NCBI GenBank assembly: GCA_937863905.1
Contig: CALMHV010000437.1
Location: 1-6,839, forward strand
Source of the DNA: an uncultured Bacillota bacterium
GTDB taxonomy: Bacteria; Bacillota; Sulfobacillia; UBA995; UBA9673
DNA length: 6,839 nucleotides
Direction of reading: 5' to 3'
The notes under the pieces were generated by a model. The model was not told the DNA's origin, ran no database searches, and saw only the letters and a list, made by a program, of their open reading frames with translations. Of this stretch, positions 1 through 6,415 are shown piece by piece; the stretch's first letter is position 1; every line of letters begins with the position of its first letter. The translations under genes were made by a program, and so were the position numbers.

Positions 1-186
1 CTACCAACTGGCTTTCCTGACGCCCGGGACAAGACCCCGGAGAGCCCTCTCGCGGAAGCACATGCGACACATGCCGAAGCGCCCCATGTAGGCCCGCGCC
101 CGACCGCAAATCCGGCAGCGATGGTAGTTCCTCGTGCTGAACTTGGCCGGGCGCCGCGACTTCTCTAGCCACGCCTTGGTTGCCAA
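1..186 (-). CDS. rpsN: 30S ribosomal protein S14, zinc-binding (type Z)
   Basis: Encodes a 61-residue S14 (uS14), which binds 16S rRNA in the head of the small subunit late in its assembly, near S3 and S10. The length matches the short zinc form; the cysteine-free form has about 90 to 100 residues. Two pairs, C24-R-I-C27 and C40-R-M-C43, form the expected four-cysteine zinc site, and the chain ends PGVRKASW as usual for this type. The start is TTG (184-186). An AGGAGGGGGG stretch lies upstream, its first bases merged with the rplE stop, and no ATG or GTG fits the family start. The TAG stop is the first three bases of the window, so the gene is complete. It lies 17 nt after rplE, its usual place in the spc operon. 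Presence of the C+ form suggests zinc-sufficient growth; a cysteine-free paralog elsewhere in the genome is possible but cannot be seen here. Confidence 0.98.
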   Translation of the reverse strand: MATKAWLEKSRRPAKFSTRNYHRCRICGRARAYMGRFGMCRMCFRERALRGLVPGVRKASW

Positions 187-203
187 TTCGCGAAGCCCCC
201 CTC

Positions 204-746
204 CTACTGCTCGCGGAACGGCAGCCCCAGGAGAGTGAGGAGCGCTTTGGCTTCCTCATCACTCTTGGCGCTGGTCACGATGGTGATGTCCATGCCCCGG
301 ATCTTCTCGACCTTGTCGTAATCGATTTCCGGAAAGATGAGTTGCTCCCGGACGCCCAGGCTGAAGTTCCCCCGGCCGTCAAAGGACTTGGACGGGATGC
401 CCCGGAAGTCGCGGACCCGCGGGAGGGCCACGCTGAAGAGCCGGTCCAGGAAGTCGTACATCCGCTCGCCGCGAAGCGTGACGCAGGTGCCGATGGGCAC
501 GCCCTCGCGGAGCTTGAAGGCGGCGATTGACCGCTTGGCCCGCGTGATGATCGGCTTCTGGCCGGTGATCGTCTGGAGATCCGTCACCGCGGAGTCCAGG
601 ACCTTGGGATCCTGCGTCGCCTCGCCCACGCCCATATTGACAACGACCTTCTTGACCTTCGGGGTCTGCATCGGACTCTTATAGGCAAAGCGCTCCCGGA
701 GCGCCGGGGCGACGTTGGCGACGTAGTGCTGTTTGAGTCTTGACAT
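204..746 (-). CDS. rplE: 50S ribosomal protein L5
   Basis: Encodes a 180-residue L5 (uL5), which binds 5S rRNA and helix 84 of 23S rRNA, forms part of the central protuberance, and contacts S13 and P-site tRNA. The length is typical (about 178 to 187). Family blocks are intact: [14 protein letters not shown] near residues 35-48, [16 protein letters not shown] near 60-75, [10 protein letters not shown] near 77-86, PRVRDFRG near 109-116, [12 protein letters not shown] near 120-132, FPEIDYDKV near 138-146 and RGMDITIVT near 150-158. The ATG start is preceded by GGGAGG about 10 nt upstream, in the 19-nt gap after rplX. The TAG stop is part of TAGGAGG, so the end of this gene also provides the ribosome binding site of rpsN, which suggests coupled translation. 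Nothing is missing or truncated. Confidence 0.98.
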   Translation of the reverse strand: MSRLKQHYVANVAPALRERFAYKSPMQTPKVKKVVVNMGVGEATQDPKVLDSAVTDLQTITGQKPIITRAKRSIAAFKLREGVPIGTCVTLRGERMYDFLDRLFSVALPRVRDFRGIPSKSFDGRGNFSLGVREQLIFPEIDYDKVEKIRGMDITIVTSAKSDEEAKALLTLLGLPFREQ

Positions 747-765
747 CCTGGCCTGTCCTCCCTAC

Positions 766-1119
766 CTACCGGTCCACGACTTCGCCGCACCGGTGGCACG
801 TGCGAACCAGCCGTCCGTCCTCGAGTCTCGTGCGCCCAACCCGCGAAGGCTTGCTGCAGCGGGGGCACACCAACATGACCTTGTCGCGCGGGAGCGGTTG
901 CTCCTGGTCGACGATGCCGCCCTGCATCACCTTGCCCCTGGGCCTCATGTGCTTCTTGGCGATATTGACCCCTTCCACGACCACCCGTCGCTTGTCGATC
1001 TCGATGCGGATGACCTTGCCCCGCCGGCCGCGATGCTTGCCGGAAAGGACCATCACCGTATCGCCCTTGCGCACGTTCAGTTTCGGCTTGGCTTTGGCTT
1101 CGCTCTTGTCTTTGGGCAT
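766..1119 (-). CDS. rplX: 50S ribosomal protein L24 with four-cysteine C-terminal ribbon
   Basis: Encodes a 117-residue L24 (uL24), an early-binding protein that starts 50S assembly at the 5' domain of 23S rRNA and later sits by the tunnel exit. A KOW domain is clear at about residues 14-50 (VRKGDTVMVLSGKHRGRRGKV, then VVVEGVNI). The C-terminal part has two knuckles, C85-P-R-C88 and C108-H-R-C111, about 20 residues apart, the pattern of a zinc ribbon. Many L24 proteins keep this; in others, for example Bacillus subtilis, the cysteines are lost. I chose ATG at 1117-1119 because it gives a normal MPKDK-type start with GAGGTG about 8 nt upstream. An in-frame ATG at 1171-1173 would add 18 residues unlike the family and overlap rplN by 29 nt. 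The TAG stop is followed at once by GTAGGGAGG, which includes the rplE binding site. Confidence 0.97.
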   Translation of the reverse strand: MPKDKSEAKAKPKLNVRKGDTVMVLSGKHRGRRGKVIRIEIDKRRVVVEGVNIAKKHMRPRGKVMQGGIVDQEQPLPRDKVMLVCPRCSKPSRVGRTRLEDGRLVRTCHRCGEVVDR

Positions 1120-1144
1120 TTGGCCCACCTCACTTCCAGCCCGG

Positions 1145-1513
1145 CTAGAGCACTTCCGGAGCGAGCGAAACAATCTTCATGAACTCCTTCTCGCGAAGTT
1201 CGCGAGCCACAGGTCCGAAGATGCGGGTGCCCTTGGGCTCTTTCTCATCACCCAGAAGGACGCCGGCGTTGTCATCGAAGCGGATATGCGTCCCGTCCGG
1301 GCGCCGCAGGCCCTTGGTCGACCGGACGATGACCGCCTTCACCACATCACCTTTCTTGACCACGCCGCCGGGGCTGGCCACTTTGACCGAGGCCACGATG
1401 ATGTCGCCGATGTTGCCGTACTTGCGGCGGGAGCCACCCAGGACCTTGATGCACATGATCTCCTTGGCCCCTGTGTTGTCGGCGACGACCAGTCTCGTTT
1501 GTGTCTGGATCAA
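1145..1513 (-). CDS. rplN: 50S ribosomal protein L14
   Basis: Encodes a 122-residue L14 (uL14), which binds 23S rRNA on the subunit interface, makes intersubunit bridges with 16S rRNA and is the docking site of the silencing factor RsfS. It is exactly the common family length and starts [19 protein letters not shown], almost the family consensus. Other landmarks are [12 protein letters not shown] near residues 27-38, [11 protein letters not shown] near 54-64, [11 protein letters not shown] near 77-87 and [14 protein letters not shown] near 95-108. The start codon is TTG (1511-1513), unusual for so highly expressed a gene. It is supported by the conserved N-terminus and a GGGGTGG site 7 nt upstream; the nearby GTG within that site is out of frame and runs into TGA. 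It lies 39 nt after rpsQ and ends in TAG. Confidence 0.98.
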   Translation of the reverse strand: MIQTQTRLVVADNTGAKEIMCIKVLGGSRRKYGNIGDIIVASVKVASPGGVVKKGDVVKAVIVRSTKGLRRPDGTHIRFDDNAGVLLGDEKEPKGTRIFGPVARELREKEFMKIVSLAPEVL

Positions 1514-1552
1514 CCCGGGTCCACCCCTTTCAAACGGTCCCCCAGACGGCCT

Positions 1553-1810
1553 CTACTTGGCCCTCTCGAGAATCTCGGTCACGAGCCAGTGTTTATCCTT
1601 GCTGAGAGGACGCGTCTCGATGACCCGGACACGGTCGCCGACGCGAGCCTCGTTCTTCTCGTCGTGGGCTTTCATTTTCTTGGTGCGCCGGATGCGGCGC
1701 CCGAAGACCGGGTGCTTCTCCAGTGTCTCCACGGCCACGACAACCGTCTTGTCCATGGCGTCCGAGGTGACGCGCCCCACTCGCGACTTCCTGGTCCCCC
1801 TGACCTGCAC
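1553..1810 (-). CDS. rpsQ: 30S ribosomal protein S17
   Basis: Encodes an 85-residue S17 (uS17), an OB-fold primary binder of the 5' domain of 16S rRNA that helps fold the body of the small subunit. The family pattern is complete: [17 protein letters not shown] near residues 12-28, [14 protein letters not shown] near 32-45, [17 protein letters not shown] near 47-63, [11 protein letters not shown] near 65-75 and the usual ending EILERAK. The start is GTG (1808-1810), with GGGAGG 7 nt upstream that begins within the rpmC stop (TAGGGAGG). The gap after rpmC is only 12 nt, so the ribosome probably passes directly from one gene to the next. The stop is TAG. Confidence 0.98.
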   Translation of the reverse strand: MQVRGTRKSRVGRVTSDAMDKTVVVAVETLEKHPVFGRRIRRTKKMKAHDEKNEARVGDRVRVIETRPLSKDKHWLVTEILERAK

Positions 1811-1822
1811 GGCAGAACCTCC

Positions 1823-2038
1823 CTACTGACCCTGGGCTTCCTTCAGGGCAGCCAACTCTCTCTCGCGCTGGATGGTCTTCACCCGAGCAATGCTCTTGCG
1901 GACCGCCCGGAGCAGCATCGGGTTGTCGAGTTGACCAGTCGCCATCCGGAACCTGAGGTTGAAGAGTTCCTCTTTGTGCTCCTTGAGCTTGGCGTCAAGC
2001 TCTTCATCGGTCATCTGCCTCATCTGCTCAGCCTTCAA
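1823..2038 (-). CDS. rpmC: 50S ribosomal protein L29
   Basis: Encodes a small, largely two-helix L29 (uL29) that sits at the tunnel exit beside L23, where trigger factor and SRP dock. With the TTG start at 2036-2038 it has 71 residues and begins [14 protein letters not shown], matching the family start. The core [19 protein letters not shown] lies near residues 18-36 and the second helix, [18 protein letters not shown], near 40-57. AAGGTGG (2047-2053), a one-mismatch Shine-Dalgarno, lies 8 nt before this TTG. Two in-frame GTG codons at 2048-2050 and 2045-2047 would add four or three residues (MVRN or MRN) and have much poorer spacing; a longer start at 2050 cannot be excluded. The gene overlaps the end of rplP by 11 nt in another frame, which implies translational coupling. 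Its TAG stop is fused to the rpsQ binding site. Confidence 0.95.
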   Translation of the reverse strand: MKAEQMRQMTDEELDAKLKEHKEELFNLRFRMATGQLDNPMLLRAVRKSIARVKTIQRERELAALKEAQGQ

Positions 2039-2465
2039 GTTCCTCACCACCTTGCAGCCGCTCGCGGCTGACGATTCGGGTCCTCAGAGGCAGCTTGTGA
2101 CCTGCCAGACGCAGGGCCTCCTTGGCTACCTCGTCCGGGACGCCCCCGATCTCGAACATGATGCGGCCCGGCTTCACGACGGCTACCCAGTATTCCGGGG
2201 AGCCCTTGCCGCTACCCATACGTGTTTCGGCCGGCTTCGCCGTCACGGACTTGTCGGGAAAGATGCGAATCCAGACCTTCCCGCCGCGCTTGGTGTGCCG
2301 GGTCAGGGCGATACGGGCCGCCTCGATCTGCCGGTCAGTGACCCAACAGGGCTCGAGGGCCAGCAGACCGTGCTCGCCGTAGAAGACCTCGGCCCCACGG
2401 CAGGCCTTGCCCTTGCGCCGACCGCGGTGCACCTTGCGGAACTTGACTCTCTTCGGCATCAGCAC
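2028..2465 (-). CDS. rplP: 50S ribosomal protein L16
   Basis: Encodes a 145-residue L16 (uL16), a late-assembling protein near the A-site finger and peptidyl transferase centre that helps position aminoacyl-tRNA. Family blocks are present: PKRVKFRK near residues 4-11, [13 protein letters not shown] near 44-56, [13 protein letters not shown] near 60-72, [21 protein letters not shown] near 80-100 and [11 protein letters not shown] near 117-127. R82 aligns with the arginine hydroxylated in the E. coli protein. C22 and C40 lie where I would expect other residues. I chose GTG at 2463-2465 because it gives MLMPKRVK, matching the M-L-x-P-K-R start known from E. coli and Bacillus; ATG at 2457-2459 (MPKRVK) is the alternative. 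The ribosome binding site is poor: an AGGAGAGG inside the last rpsC codons is about 14 nt away. The start is only 3 nt past the rpsC stop, so coupling is likely. Ends in TGA. Confidence 0.97.
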   Translation of the reverse strand: MLMPKRVKFRKVHRGRRKGKACRGAEVFYGEHGLLALEPCWVTDRQIEAARIALTRHTKRGGKVWIRIFPDKSVTAKPAETRMGSGKGSPEYWVAVVKPGRIMFEIGGVPDEVAKEALRLAGHKLPLRTRIVSRERLQGGEELEG

Positions 2466-2468
2466 GGG

Positions 2469-3161
2469 TTATTCGCCTGCCTCTCCTTCCGGAGCGGCCT
2501 CGGGAGCCGCGACGGGAGTCTTCTCTTTCTTCTGGGGCAGGACTTCGCCCTTATAGATCCAGACCTTGACGCCAATCTTCCCGTAGTTGGTGTTAGCGTC
2601 GGCCGCCCCGTAGTCGATGCACGCCCGAAGCGTGTGCAGGGGAACGGACCCCTCCCAGGAGCGCTCGCGCCGCGCGATCTCGGCGCCGCCGATGCGGCCG
2701 GCTACGGCCACGCGCACGCCCTTGGCGCCGGCCTTCATGGCCCGGCCGATGGCCTGCTTCATGGCCCGGCGGTGGGAGATCCTCTTCTCCAGGGCGGAGG
2801 CGATGTTCTCCGCCACCAGCTTGGCATCGATCTCGGGCTGCTTGATCTCGATGATGTTCACGGCGACCTGCTTGGCCGTGAGTTGCTCCAGTTCGTGGCG
2901 CAGTTCATCGACTCCGGCGCCACCGCGCCCGATGACCATCCCGGGCTTGGCCGTATGCAGCGTCACCTTGACGCGATTGGCGGCCCGCTCGATCTCAATC
3001 CGGGAGACCCCGGCAATGACGAACTTGCGGTAGACATGCTTGCGGACCCTGTCGTCCTCGAAGAGGAGGTCGGCGTACTGCTTCTTGTCGGAGAACCACT
3101 TCGCGTCCCAGTCCTCAACTATGCCTAGCCGCAAACCCTTTGGGTGAACCTTGTGTCCCAC
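2469..3161 (-). CDS. rpsC: 30S ribosomal protein S3
   Basis: Encodes a 230-residue S3 (uS3), a head protein that lines the mRNA entry channel with S4 and S5 and contributes to mRNA unwinding. The N-terminal [14 protein letters not shown] is the standard start. A KH domain follows, with its GxxG loop as G78-R-G-G81 in the motif [13 protein letters not shown], and the C-terminal S3 domain includes [20 protein letters not shown] near residues 140-160 and [16 protein letters not shown] near 194-209. The last roughly 20 residues form an Ala/Glu/Pro-rich tail, variable in this family. The start is GTG with AGGAGGGG upstream (7 nt after GGAGG-GG), in the 27-nt gap after rplV. It ends in TAA, one of only two TAA stops in the window. 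The tail codons contain AGGAGAGG, which may act as a distant binding site for rplP. Confidence 0.98.
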   Translation of the reverse strand: MGHKVHPKGLRLGIVEDWDAKWFSDKKQYADLLFEDDRVRKHVYRKFVIAGVSRIEIERAANRVKVTLHTAKPGMVIGRGGAGVDELRHELEQLTAKQVAVNIIEIKQPEIDAKLVAENIASALEKRISHRRAMKQAIGRAMKAGAKGVRVAVAGRIGGAEIARRERSWEGSVPLHTLRACIDYGAADANTNYGKIGVKVWIYKGEVLPQKKEKTPVAAPEAAPEGEAGE

Positions 3162-3188
3162 TTGGTCCCCTCCTCTCGTCCGCTGCCG

Positions 3189-3554
3189 TTAGCGGCGCTC
3201 ACGGACGACGACAGTGATGTGCGTCGTGTGCTGCTTGATCGGGAACGCCCGGCCCCGCTGGCGGGGTTGGTGGCGCTTGAGCGTAGGCCCGCCGTCGGCG
3301 AAGGCCTCCGCCACGAAAAGGCTGTCGCGTTTCATCCCGTGGTTCTGTTCCGCGTTGGCCGCAGCGGACTTGATGGCCTTGGACACCATGAGCGAGGCCC
3401 GCTTCGGCAGGAACTTGAGCAGGGTCAGGGCCTCTTCGACGTCCTTTCCGCGCACCACGTCCAGGACGATGCGAACCTTCCTTGGAGCGATCCAAATATG
3501 TTTGGCGATGGCTCTGGCTTCTTCCCCTACTACGGCCGTGTCGGTCCGTGCCAT
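3189..3554 (-). CDS. rplV: 50S ribosomal protein L22
   Basis: Encodes a 121-residue L22 (uL22), a globular protein with a long beta-hairpin that reaches into the nascent peptide tunnel and, with L4, forms its narrowest point. The globular part shows RAIAKHIWIAPRKVRIVLDVV near residues 14-34, RGKDVEEAL near 35-43 and KAIKSAAANAEQNHG near 59-73. The hairpin spans about 80-110 and contains the expected DGGPTLKRHQPRQRGRA. There are about nine residues before the conserved part at the N-terminus. ATG start with GGGAGG 8 nt upstream. The 50-nt gap after rpsS holds a GC-rich palindrome, so initiation here may depend on RNA folding. Ends in TAA. L22 hairpin changes are known to give macrolide resistance in other bacteria; I see no insertion or deletion in the hairpin. 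Confidence 0.98.
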   Translation of the reverse strand: MARTDTAVVGEEARAIAKHIWIAPRKVRIVLDVVRGKDVEEALTLLKFLPKRASLMVSKAIKSAAANAEQNHGMKRDSLFVAEAFADGGPTLKRHQPRQRGRAFPIKQHTTHITVVVRERR

Positions 3555-3579
3555 GAACGATACCTCCCGCCCGGCGCGA

Positions 3580-3595
3580 GCCCGCGCGCGCGGGC
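3580..3595 (-). other. GC-only perfect palindrome (possible mRNA hairpin) before rplV
   Basis: The 16 bases read the same on both strands and can fold in the mRNA as a 6-bp stem, GCCCGC with GCGGGC, around a GCGC loop. The structure begins about 10 nt after the rpsS stop and ends shortly before the GGGAGG binding site of rplV. A CGCGCCGGGC stretch on the rplV side offers partly competing pairings. There is no run of U after the stem, so it does not look like an intrinsic terminator. It could be an RNase processing site, a brake on rplV initiation, or chance in GC-rich DNA. Confidence 0.5.
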
Positions 3596-3604
3596 CCGTC
3601 TGGA

Positions 3605-3889
3605 CTACTTCAGAGACGTGGAGCGCTCCGTGTGGGCCCCGTGTCCCCGGAAAAGCCTGGTCGGCGCGAACTCGCCGAGCTTGTGCCCGATCATCTCTTC
3701 ACTGATATAGATGGGAACATGACGCCGCCCGTCGTGGACGGCGACCGTATGCCCGACCATTTCCGGCACGATGGTGGAGGCGCGAGCCCACGTCTTGATG
3801 ACGCGCTTGTCGTTCTTGGCGTTGAGCGCCGTGATTTTTCGCATCAGCGCGTCGTCCACGTACGGGCCCTTCTTGGTTGACCTACCCAC
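3605..3889 (-). CDS. rpsS: 30S ribosomal protein S19
   Basis: Encodes a 94-residue S19 (uS19), a head protein that pairs with S13 and forms bridges to the central protuberance of the large subunit. The length and blocks are normal: [12 protein letters not shown] near residues 2-13, [20 protein letters not shown] near 29-48, [20 protein letters not shown] near 51-70 and LGEFAPTR near 71-78. The C-terminal tail reads [15 protein letters not shown] rather than the lysine-rich end of many S19 proteins. The start is GTG with AAGGGGGG 9 nt upstream, placed in the 20-nt gap after rplB. It ends in TAG. Confidence 0.98.
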   Translation of the reverse strand: MGRSTKKGPYVDDALMRKITALNAKNDKRVIKTWARASTIVPEMVGHTVAVHDGRRHVPIYISEEMIGHKLGEFAPTRLFRGHGAHTERSTSLK

Positions 3890-3909
3890 TTCCGCGTGCC
3901 CCCCTTCCC

Positions 3910-4743
3910 CTACTTGCTGCCGCGTCGCTTCACGATGAACCGGTCAGACTTGAGCCGCTTGTGGCGAGTCCGGTGACCGAGCGCCGGCGCACCCCACGGC
4001 GTCATGGGATGCTTGAGACCGATTGGAGACCGGCCCTCGCCGCCGCCGTGCGGGTGGTCGATCGGGTTCATGGCCACGCCGCGCACGCCTGGGCGGATAC
4101 CCAGCCAGCGGCTGCGCCCGGCCTTGCCGATCGTGATGTTCTCGTGGTCGACGTTGCCCATCTGCCCGACGGTAGCCCGGCAGTTGATGTCCACCAGGCG
4201 GACTTCACTCGACGGCAAACGCAGGTGGGCGAACGGACCTTCCTTAGCCATGAGCTGGGCGGAAGTCCCCGCGGCCCGGCACATCTGCGCGCCCTTGCCC
4301 ACGGACAGTTCCACGTTGTGGACGACGGTGCCGCTCGGCATCTTGGCCAGGGGCAGGTTGTTGCCGACCTTGATGTCCGAGTCGGGGCCGGAGACGATCG
4401 TGTCCCCGACCTTGAGGTCCAGCGGGCAGATGATGTACCGCTTCTCGCCATCCGCGTAGTGCAGCAGCGCCAGACGAGCCGACCGGTTCGGGTCGTACTC
4501 GATGGCCGCCACCTTAGCCGGAACCCCATCCTTGTCGCGCCGGAAGTCCACGATGCGGATAAACCGCCGATGACCGCCGCCCTTGTGCCTGACGGTGAGC
4601 TTGCCGTGGGTGTTCCGACCCGCCCACTCCTTCTTGTGGATGATCAAGGCCTTTTCCGGCCGGTCCTTGGTGATGTCGCTGAAGTCGGCGACAGTCATCT
4701 GCCGGCGGCCGGGTGACGTCGGCTTGAATTTCTTGATTGGCAC
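3910..4743 (-). CDS. rplB: 50S ribosomal protein L2
   Basis: Encodes a 277-residue L2 (uL2), one of the largest and most conserved ribosomal proteins. It binds domain IV of 23S rRNA, helps subunits associate and is needed for peptidyl transferase activity. [17 protein letters not shown] forms the N-terminus. The RNA-binding domain follows, with [20 protein letters not shown] near residues 54-73 and [20 protein letters not shown] near 81-100. The signature [10 protein letters not shown] lies at about 229-238 and includes the histidine region linked to peptidyl transfer. The basic C-terminus ends [13 protein letters not shown] start with AAGGGGTG 7 nt upstream, 42 nt after rplW. The TAG stop runs straight into a G-rich stretch that carries the rpsS binding site. 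Confidence 0.98.
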   Translation of the reverse strand: MPIKKFKPTSPGRRQMTVADFSDITKDRPEKALIIHKKEWAGRNTHGKLTVRHKGGGHRRFIRIVDFRRDKDGVPAKVAAIEYDPNRSARLALLHYADGEKRYIICPLDLKVGDTIVSGPDSDIKVGNNLPLAKMPSGTVVHNVELSVGKGAQMCRAAGTSAQLMAKEGPFAHLRLPSSEVRLVDINCRATVGQMGNVDHENITIGKAGRSRWLGIRPGVRGVAMNPIDHPHGGGEGRSPIGLKHPMTPWGAPALGHRTRHKRLKSDRFIVKRRGSK

Positions 4744-4785
4744 GTTGTTTCACCCCTTCCGGAAAGCCGTTGACCCAGACAGTTG

Positions 4786-5076
4786 CTAGGACAGCTCCTC
4801 GAAGACCTTGATCTTCTGGCCTTCCTGGAGAGTAACGATGGCCTTCTTGAAGGAAGGCCGGCGGCCGCGGAACACGCCCATCCGGCGCATCTTCCCGAGC
4901 TGCCGGACAGTGTTGACGCCCATGACCTTCACCCCGAAGATCTCCTCCACGGCCCTCTTGATCTGAGTCTTGTCCGCCCGCGCGTCGACCAGGAACGTGT
5001 ACTTGTTGTCGGCCATGGCGCTGGTCGTCTTCTCGGAAACCAGAGGACGGATGATCACGTCGCGAGCTCCGCTCAC
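4786..5076 (-). CDS. rplW: 50S ribosomal protein L23
   Basis: Encodes a 96-residue L23 (uL23), which sits at the tunnel exit with L29 and is the main ribosomal docking site for trigger factor and the signal recognition particle. The family start [13 protein letters not shown] lies at about residues 6-18, followed by [20 protein letters not shown] near 25-44 and [11 protein letters not shown] near 47-57. A basic loop, [20 protein letters not shown], follows near 62-81. The start is GTG (5074-5076), sharing GTGA with the TGA stop of rplD, a 4-nt overlap typical of coupled translation. AGGAGGT is 9 nt upstream inside the last rplD codons. Ends in TAG, with a 42-nt gap to rplB. Confidence 0.98.
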   Translation of the reverse strand: MSGARDVIIRPLVSEKTTSAMADNKYTFLVDARADKTQIKRAVEEIFGVKVMGVNTVRQLGKMRRMGVFRGRRPSFKKAIVTLQEGQKIKVFEELS

Positions 5077-5699
5077 GCCCCGAACACCTCCTCAACCTTG
5101 GCGACGGCGTCCCGGGTCATGAAGAGCTTCCCATGGACGAGCACGTCGAAAGCGCTCAGGTTGGCGGCCCGCTGCGTGTCCACACCCGGAATGTTCCGGG
5201 CCGAGAGGACCAGGGTCGGGTCGGTCTCGGGGGTCACGATGAGCGTGGCTTCGGTGACGTTGAACCGCCCGAGCAGTTCGGTCACTTCTTTCGTCTTCGG
5301 AACCGTGAAAACGAGACCGTCCAGGACGAGGAGGTCCCCATCCCTCACCTTGGCCGAAAGGGCCGAGGTCAGGGCCTTGCGCCTCATGGCCCTGGGCAGT
5401 TCTTGCGCGTAGTCGCGAGGCTTGGGGCCGAAAGTAATGCCGCCGCCCCGGAAGATGGGCGACCGGATGCTGCCCGTGCGGGCAAGTCCGGTGCCCTTCT
5501 GACGCCACGGCTTGCGGCCGCCACCCGAGACATCGGAACGGCCCTTCGTCGAGGACGTCCCCTGCCGTTGGCGAGCCTGGTGGATCACGATCGCCTGGTG
5601 CATGAGAGCCTCGTTCACCTCTACCCCGAACACGGCGTCGGAGAGCTCTATCTCGCCGACGACCTCACCATTGGTGCTGTAGACGGGTGCTTTGGGCAT
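5073..5699 (-). CDS. rplD: 50S ribosomal protein L4
   Basis: Encodes a 208-residue L4 (uL4), a 23S rRNA-binding protein whose extended loop reaches the tunnel constriction; in E. coli and relatives it also represses its own operon. The N-terminus is [18 protein letters not shown]. The loop, about residues 44-95, contains [13 protein letters not shown] then [16 protein letters not shown]. Residue 72 is Leu, where the well-known KGTGRAR form has Arg. The globular part includes [11 protein letters not shown] near 105-115, DLLVLDGL near 122-129 and a C-terminal [21 protein letters not shown] chose ATG at 5697-5699, giving MPKAPVY as in the family, with AAGGTG just upstream and a 2-nt gap after rplC. 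GTG at 5703-5705 is an alternative that adds two residues and overlaps rplC by four bases. The TGA stop overlaps the rplW start. Confidence 0.97.
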   Translation of the reverse strand: MPKAPVYSTNGEVVGEIELSDAVFGVEVNEALMHQAIVIHQARQRQGTSSTKGRSDVSGGGRKPWRQKGTGLARTGSIRSPIFRGGGITFGPKPRDYAQELPRAMRRKALTSALSAKVRDGDLLVLDGLVFTVPKTKEVTELLGRFNVTEATLIVTPETDPTLVLSARNIPGVDTQRAANLSAFDVLVHGKLFMTRDAVAKVEEVFGA

Positions 5700-5701
5700 G
5701 G

Positions 5702-6343
5702 TCACACCTTCTCCCGCCGGGCCAAAATGATTTCGCGGACCACCACGAGGCCGCCCTTGGGTCCGGGTACGGCCCCCTTGAGAATGAGGAGGCTCTTCTC
5801 CGCATCGACCTTTACAACGCTGAGGCCGCGAACGGTGACCCGCACGGCGCCTTGGTGGCCCGGCAGCTTGCGACCTTTGAAGACCCGGGCTCCGTCACGG
5901 GGGGATAAAGACCCCGGCCCCCGGTGGTATTTTGAGCCGTGACTCATCGGCCCACGCGAGAAACCGTGCCGGCGGATGCCGCCCTGAAACCCCTTGCCCT
6001 TAGACCGGCCGGTAACGCTGACCATGTCCCCGGGCTCAAAAATCTCCGCGCCAATCTTCTGGCCGACCTCGTAGCCCGACACATCCTCGGTCCGTATCTC
6101 CCGGAGGATCTTGGTCGGGGCCACGTTCGCCTTGGCGAACTGCCCGAGAACGGGCTTGGAGACCCTGCGTTCCTTGACCTCACCCAGCCCGAGTTGAAGC
6201 GCCGTGTAGCCGTCCTGCTCTTTCGTGCGCCGCCGGACGACGACATTGGGGCCGGTGTGGATGATAGTCACGGGAACGATGTGCCCCCGCTCGTCGAAGA
6301 GCTGGGTCATACCGACCTTGCGTCCCAAGATGCCCTTAGGCAT
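5702..6343 (-). CDS. rplC: 50S ribosomal protein L3
   Basis: Encodes a 213-residue L3 (uL3), an early assembly protein that binds domain VI of 23S rRNA and sends a long loop towards the peptidyl transferase centre. MPKGILGRKVGMTQLFDE is the standard start. The central loop region is intact: KGKGFQGGIRRHGFSRGPMS at 115-134, then HGSKYHRGPGS to 145, ARVFKGRKLPGHQG at 152-165, and VKGAVPGPKGG-like residues 189-198. The form PMSHGSKYHR with a short SLSPRDGARVFKG turn resembles Gram-positive L3 proteins. ATG at 6341-6343 has GGAGG 8 nt upstream. An in-frame ATG at 6356-6358 lies partly within that binding site, has none of its own and would add five unconserved residues. The gene follows the 108-nt structured gap after rpsJ. 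The stop is TGA. Confidence 0.98.
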   Translation of the reverse strand: MPKGILGRKVGMTQLFDERGHIVPVTIIHTGPNVVVRRRTKEQDGYTALQLGLGEVKERRVSKPVLGQFAKANVAPTKILREIRTEDVSGYEVGQKIGAEIFEPGDMVSVTGRSKGKGFQGGIRRHGFSRGPMSHGSKYHRGPGSLSPRDGARVFKGRKLPGHQGAVRVTVRGLSVVKVDAEKSLLILKGAVPGPKGGLVVVREIILARREKV

Positions 6344-6382
6344 GTGTCCTGCCTCCATTCACGGGAGGGTACGTCCACTGAC

Positions 6383-6401
6383 CGCCGCCTCCCGGGCGGC
6401 G
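6383..6401 (-). promoter_or_regulatory. GC-rich hairpin in the rpsJ-rplC spacer (possible regulatory RNA element)
   Basis: In the mRNA, CGCCGCC pairs perfectly with GGCGGCG around a five-base CGGGA loop (7-bp stem, all G-C). It lies about 40 nt before the rplC start. There is no U-tract after it, so it is not a standard terminator. Its function is unknown: control of rplC and downstream translation by a ribosomal protein, or an RNA processing site, are both possible. Base pairing is seen directly; the role is inference. Confidence 0.5.
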
Positions 6402-6415
6402 CCTCTTTCGCGAGA

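Noticed and set aside
1120..1173. Longer rplX starting at ATG 1171-1173
   Set aside because: The added 18 residues are not part of L24, overlap rplN, and lack a suitable binding site; ATG 1117-1119 has both conservation and GAGGTG.
1513..1520. ACCCGGGT palindrome next to the rplN start
   Set aside because: Eight bases with no loop cannot form a useful hairpin and are likely by chance in GC-rich DNA.
740..2071. Plus-strand open frame of 443 codons opposite rplX, rplN, rpsQ and rpmC
   Set aside because: It lies wholly across four conserved ribosomal protein genes on the other strand. Its protein is rich in Arg, Leu, Pro and Ser with no recognisable domain. Long antisense frames are expected in GC-rich coding DNA.
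1959..3128. Plus-strand open frame of 389 codons opposite rplP and rpsC
   Set aside because: Shadow of conserved genes, Asp/Gly/Leu-rich with no family resemblance; no promoter or context supports it.
3877..4716. Plus-strand open frame of 279 codons opposite rplB
   Set aside because: It mirrors almost exactly the extent of rplB, whose protein is a full-length, unmistakable L2; the antisense protein resembles nothing.
6344..6358. Longer rplC starting at ATG 6356-6358
   Set aside because: This ATG lies within the ATGGAGG that includes the binding site for the family-conserved ATG at 6341-6343, and has no site of its own.
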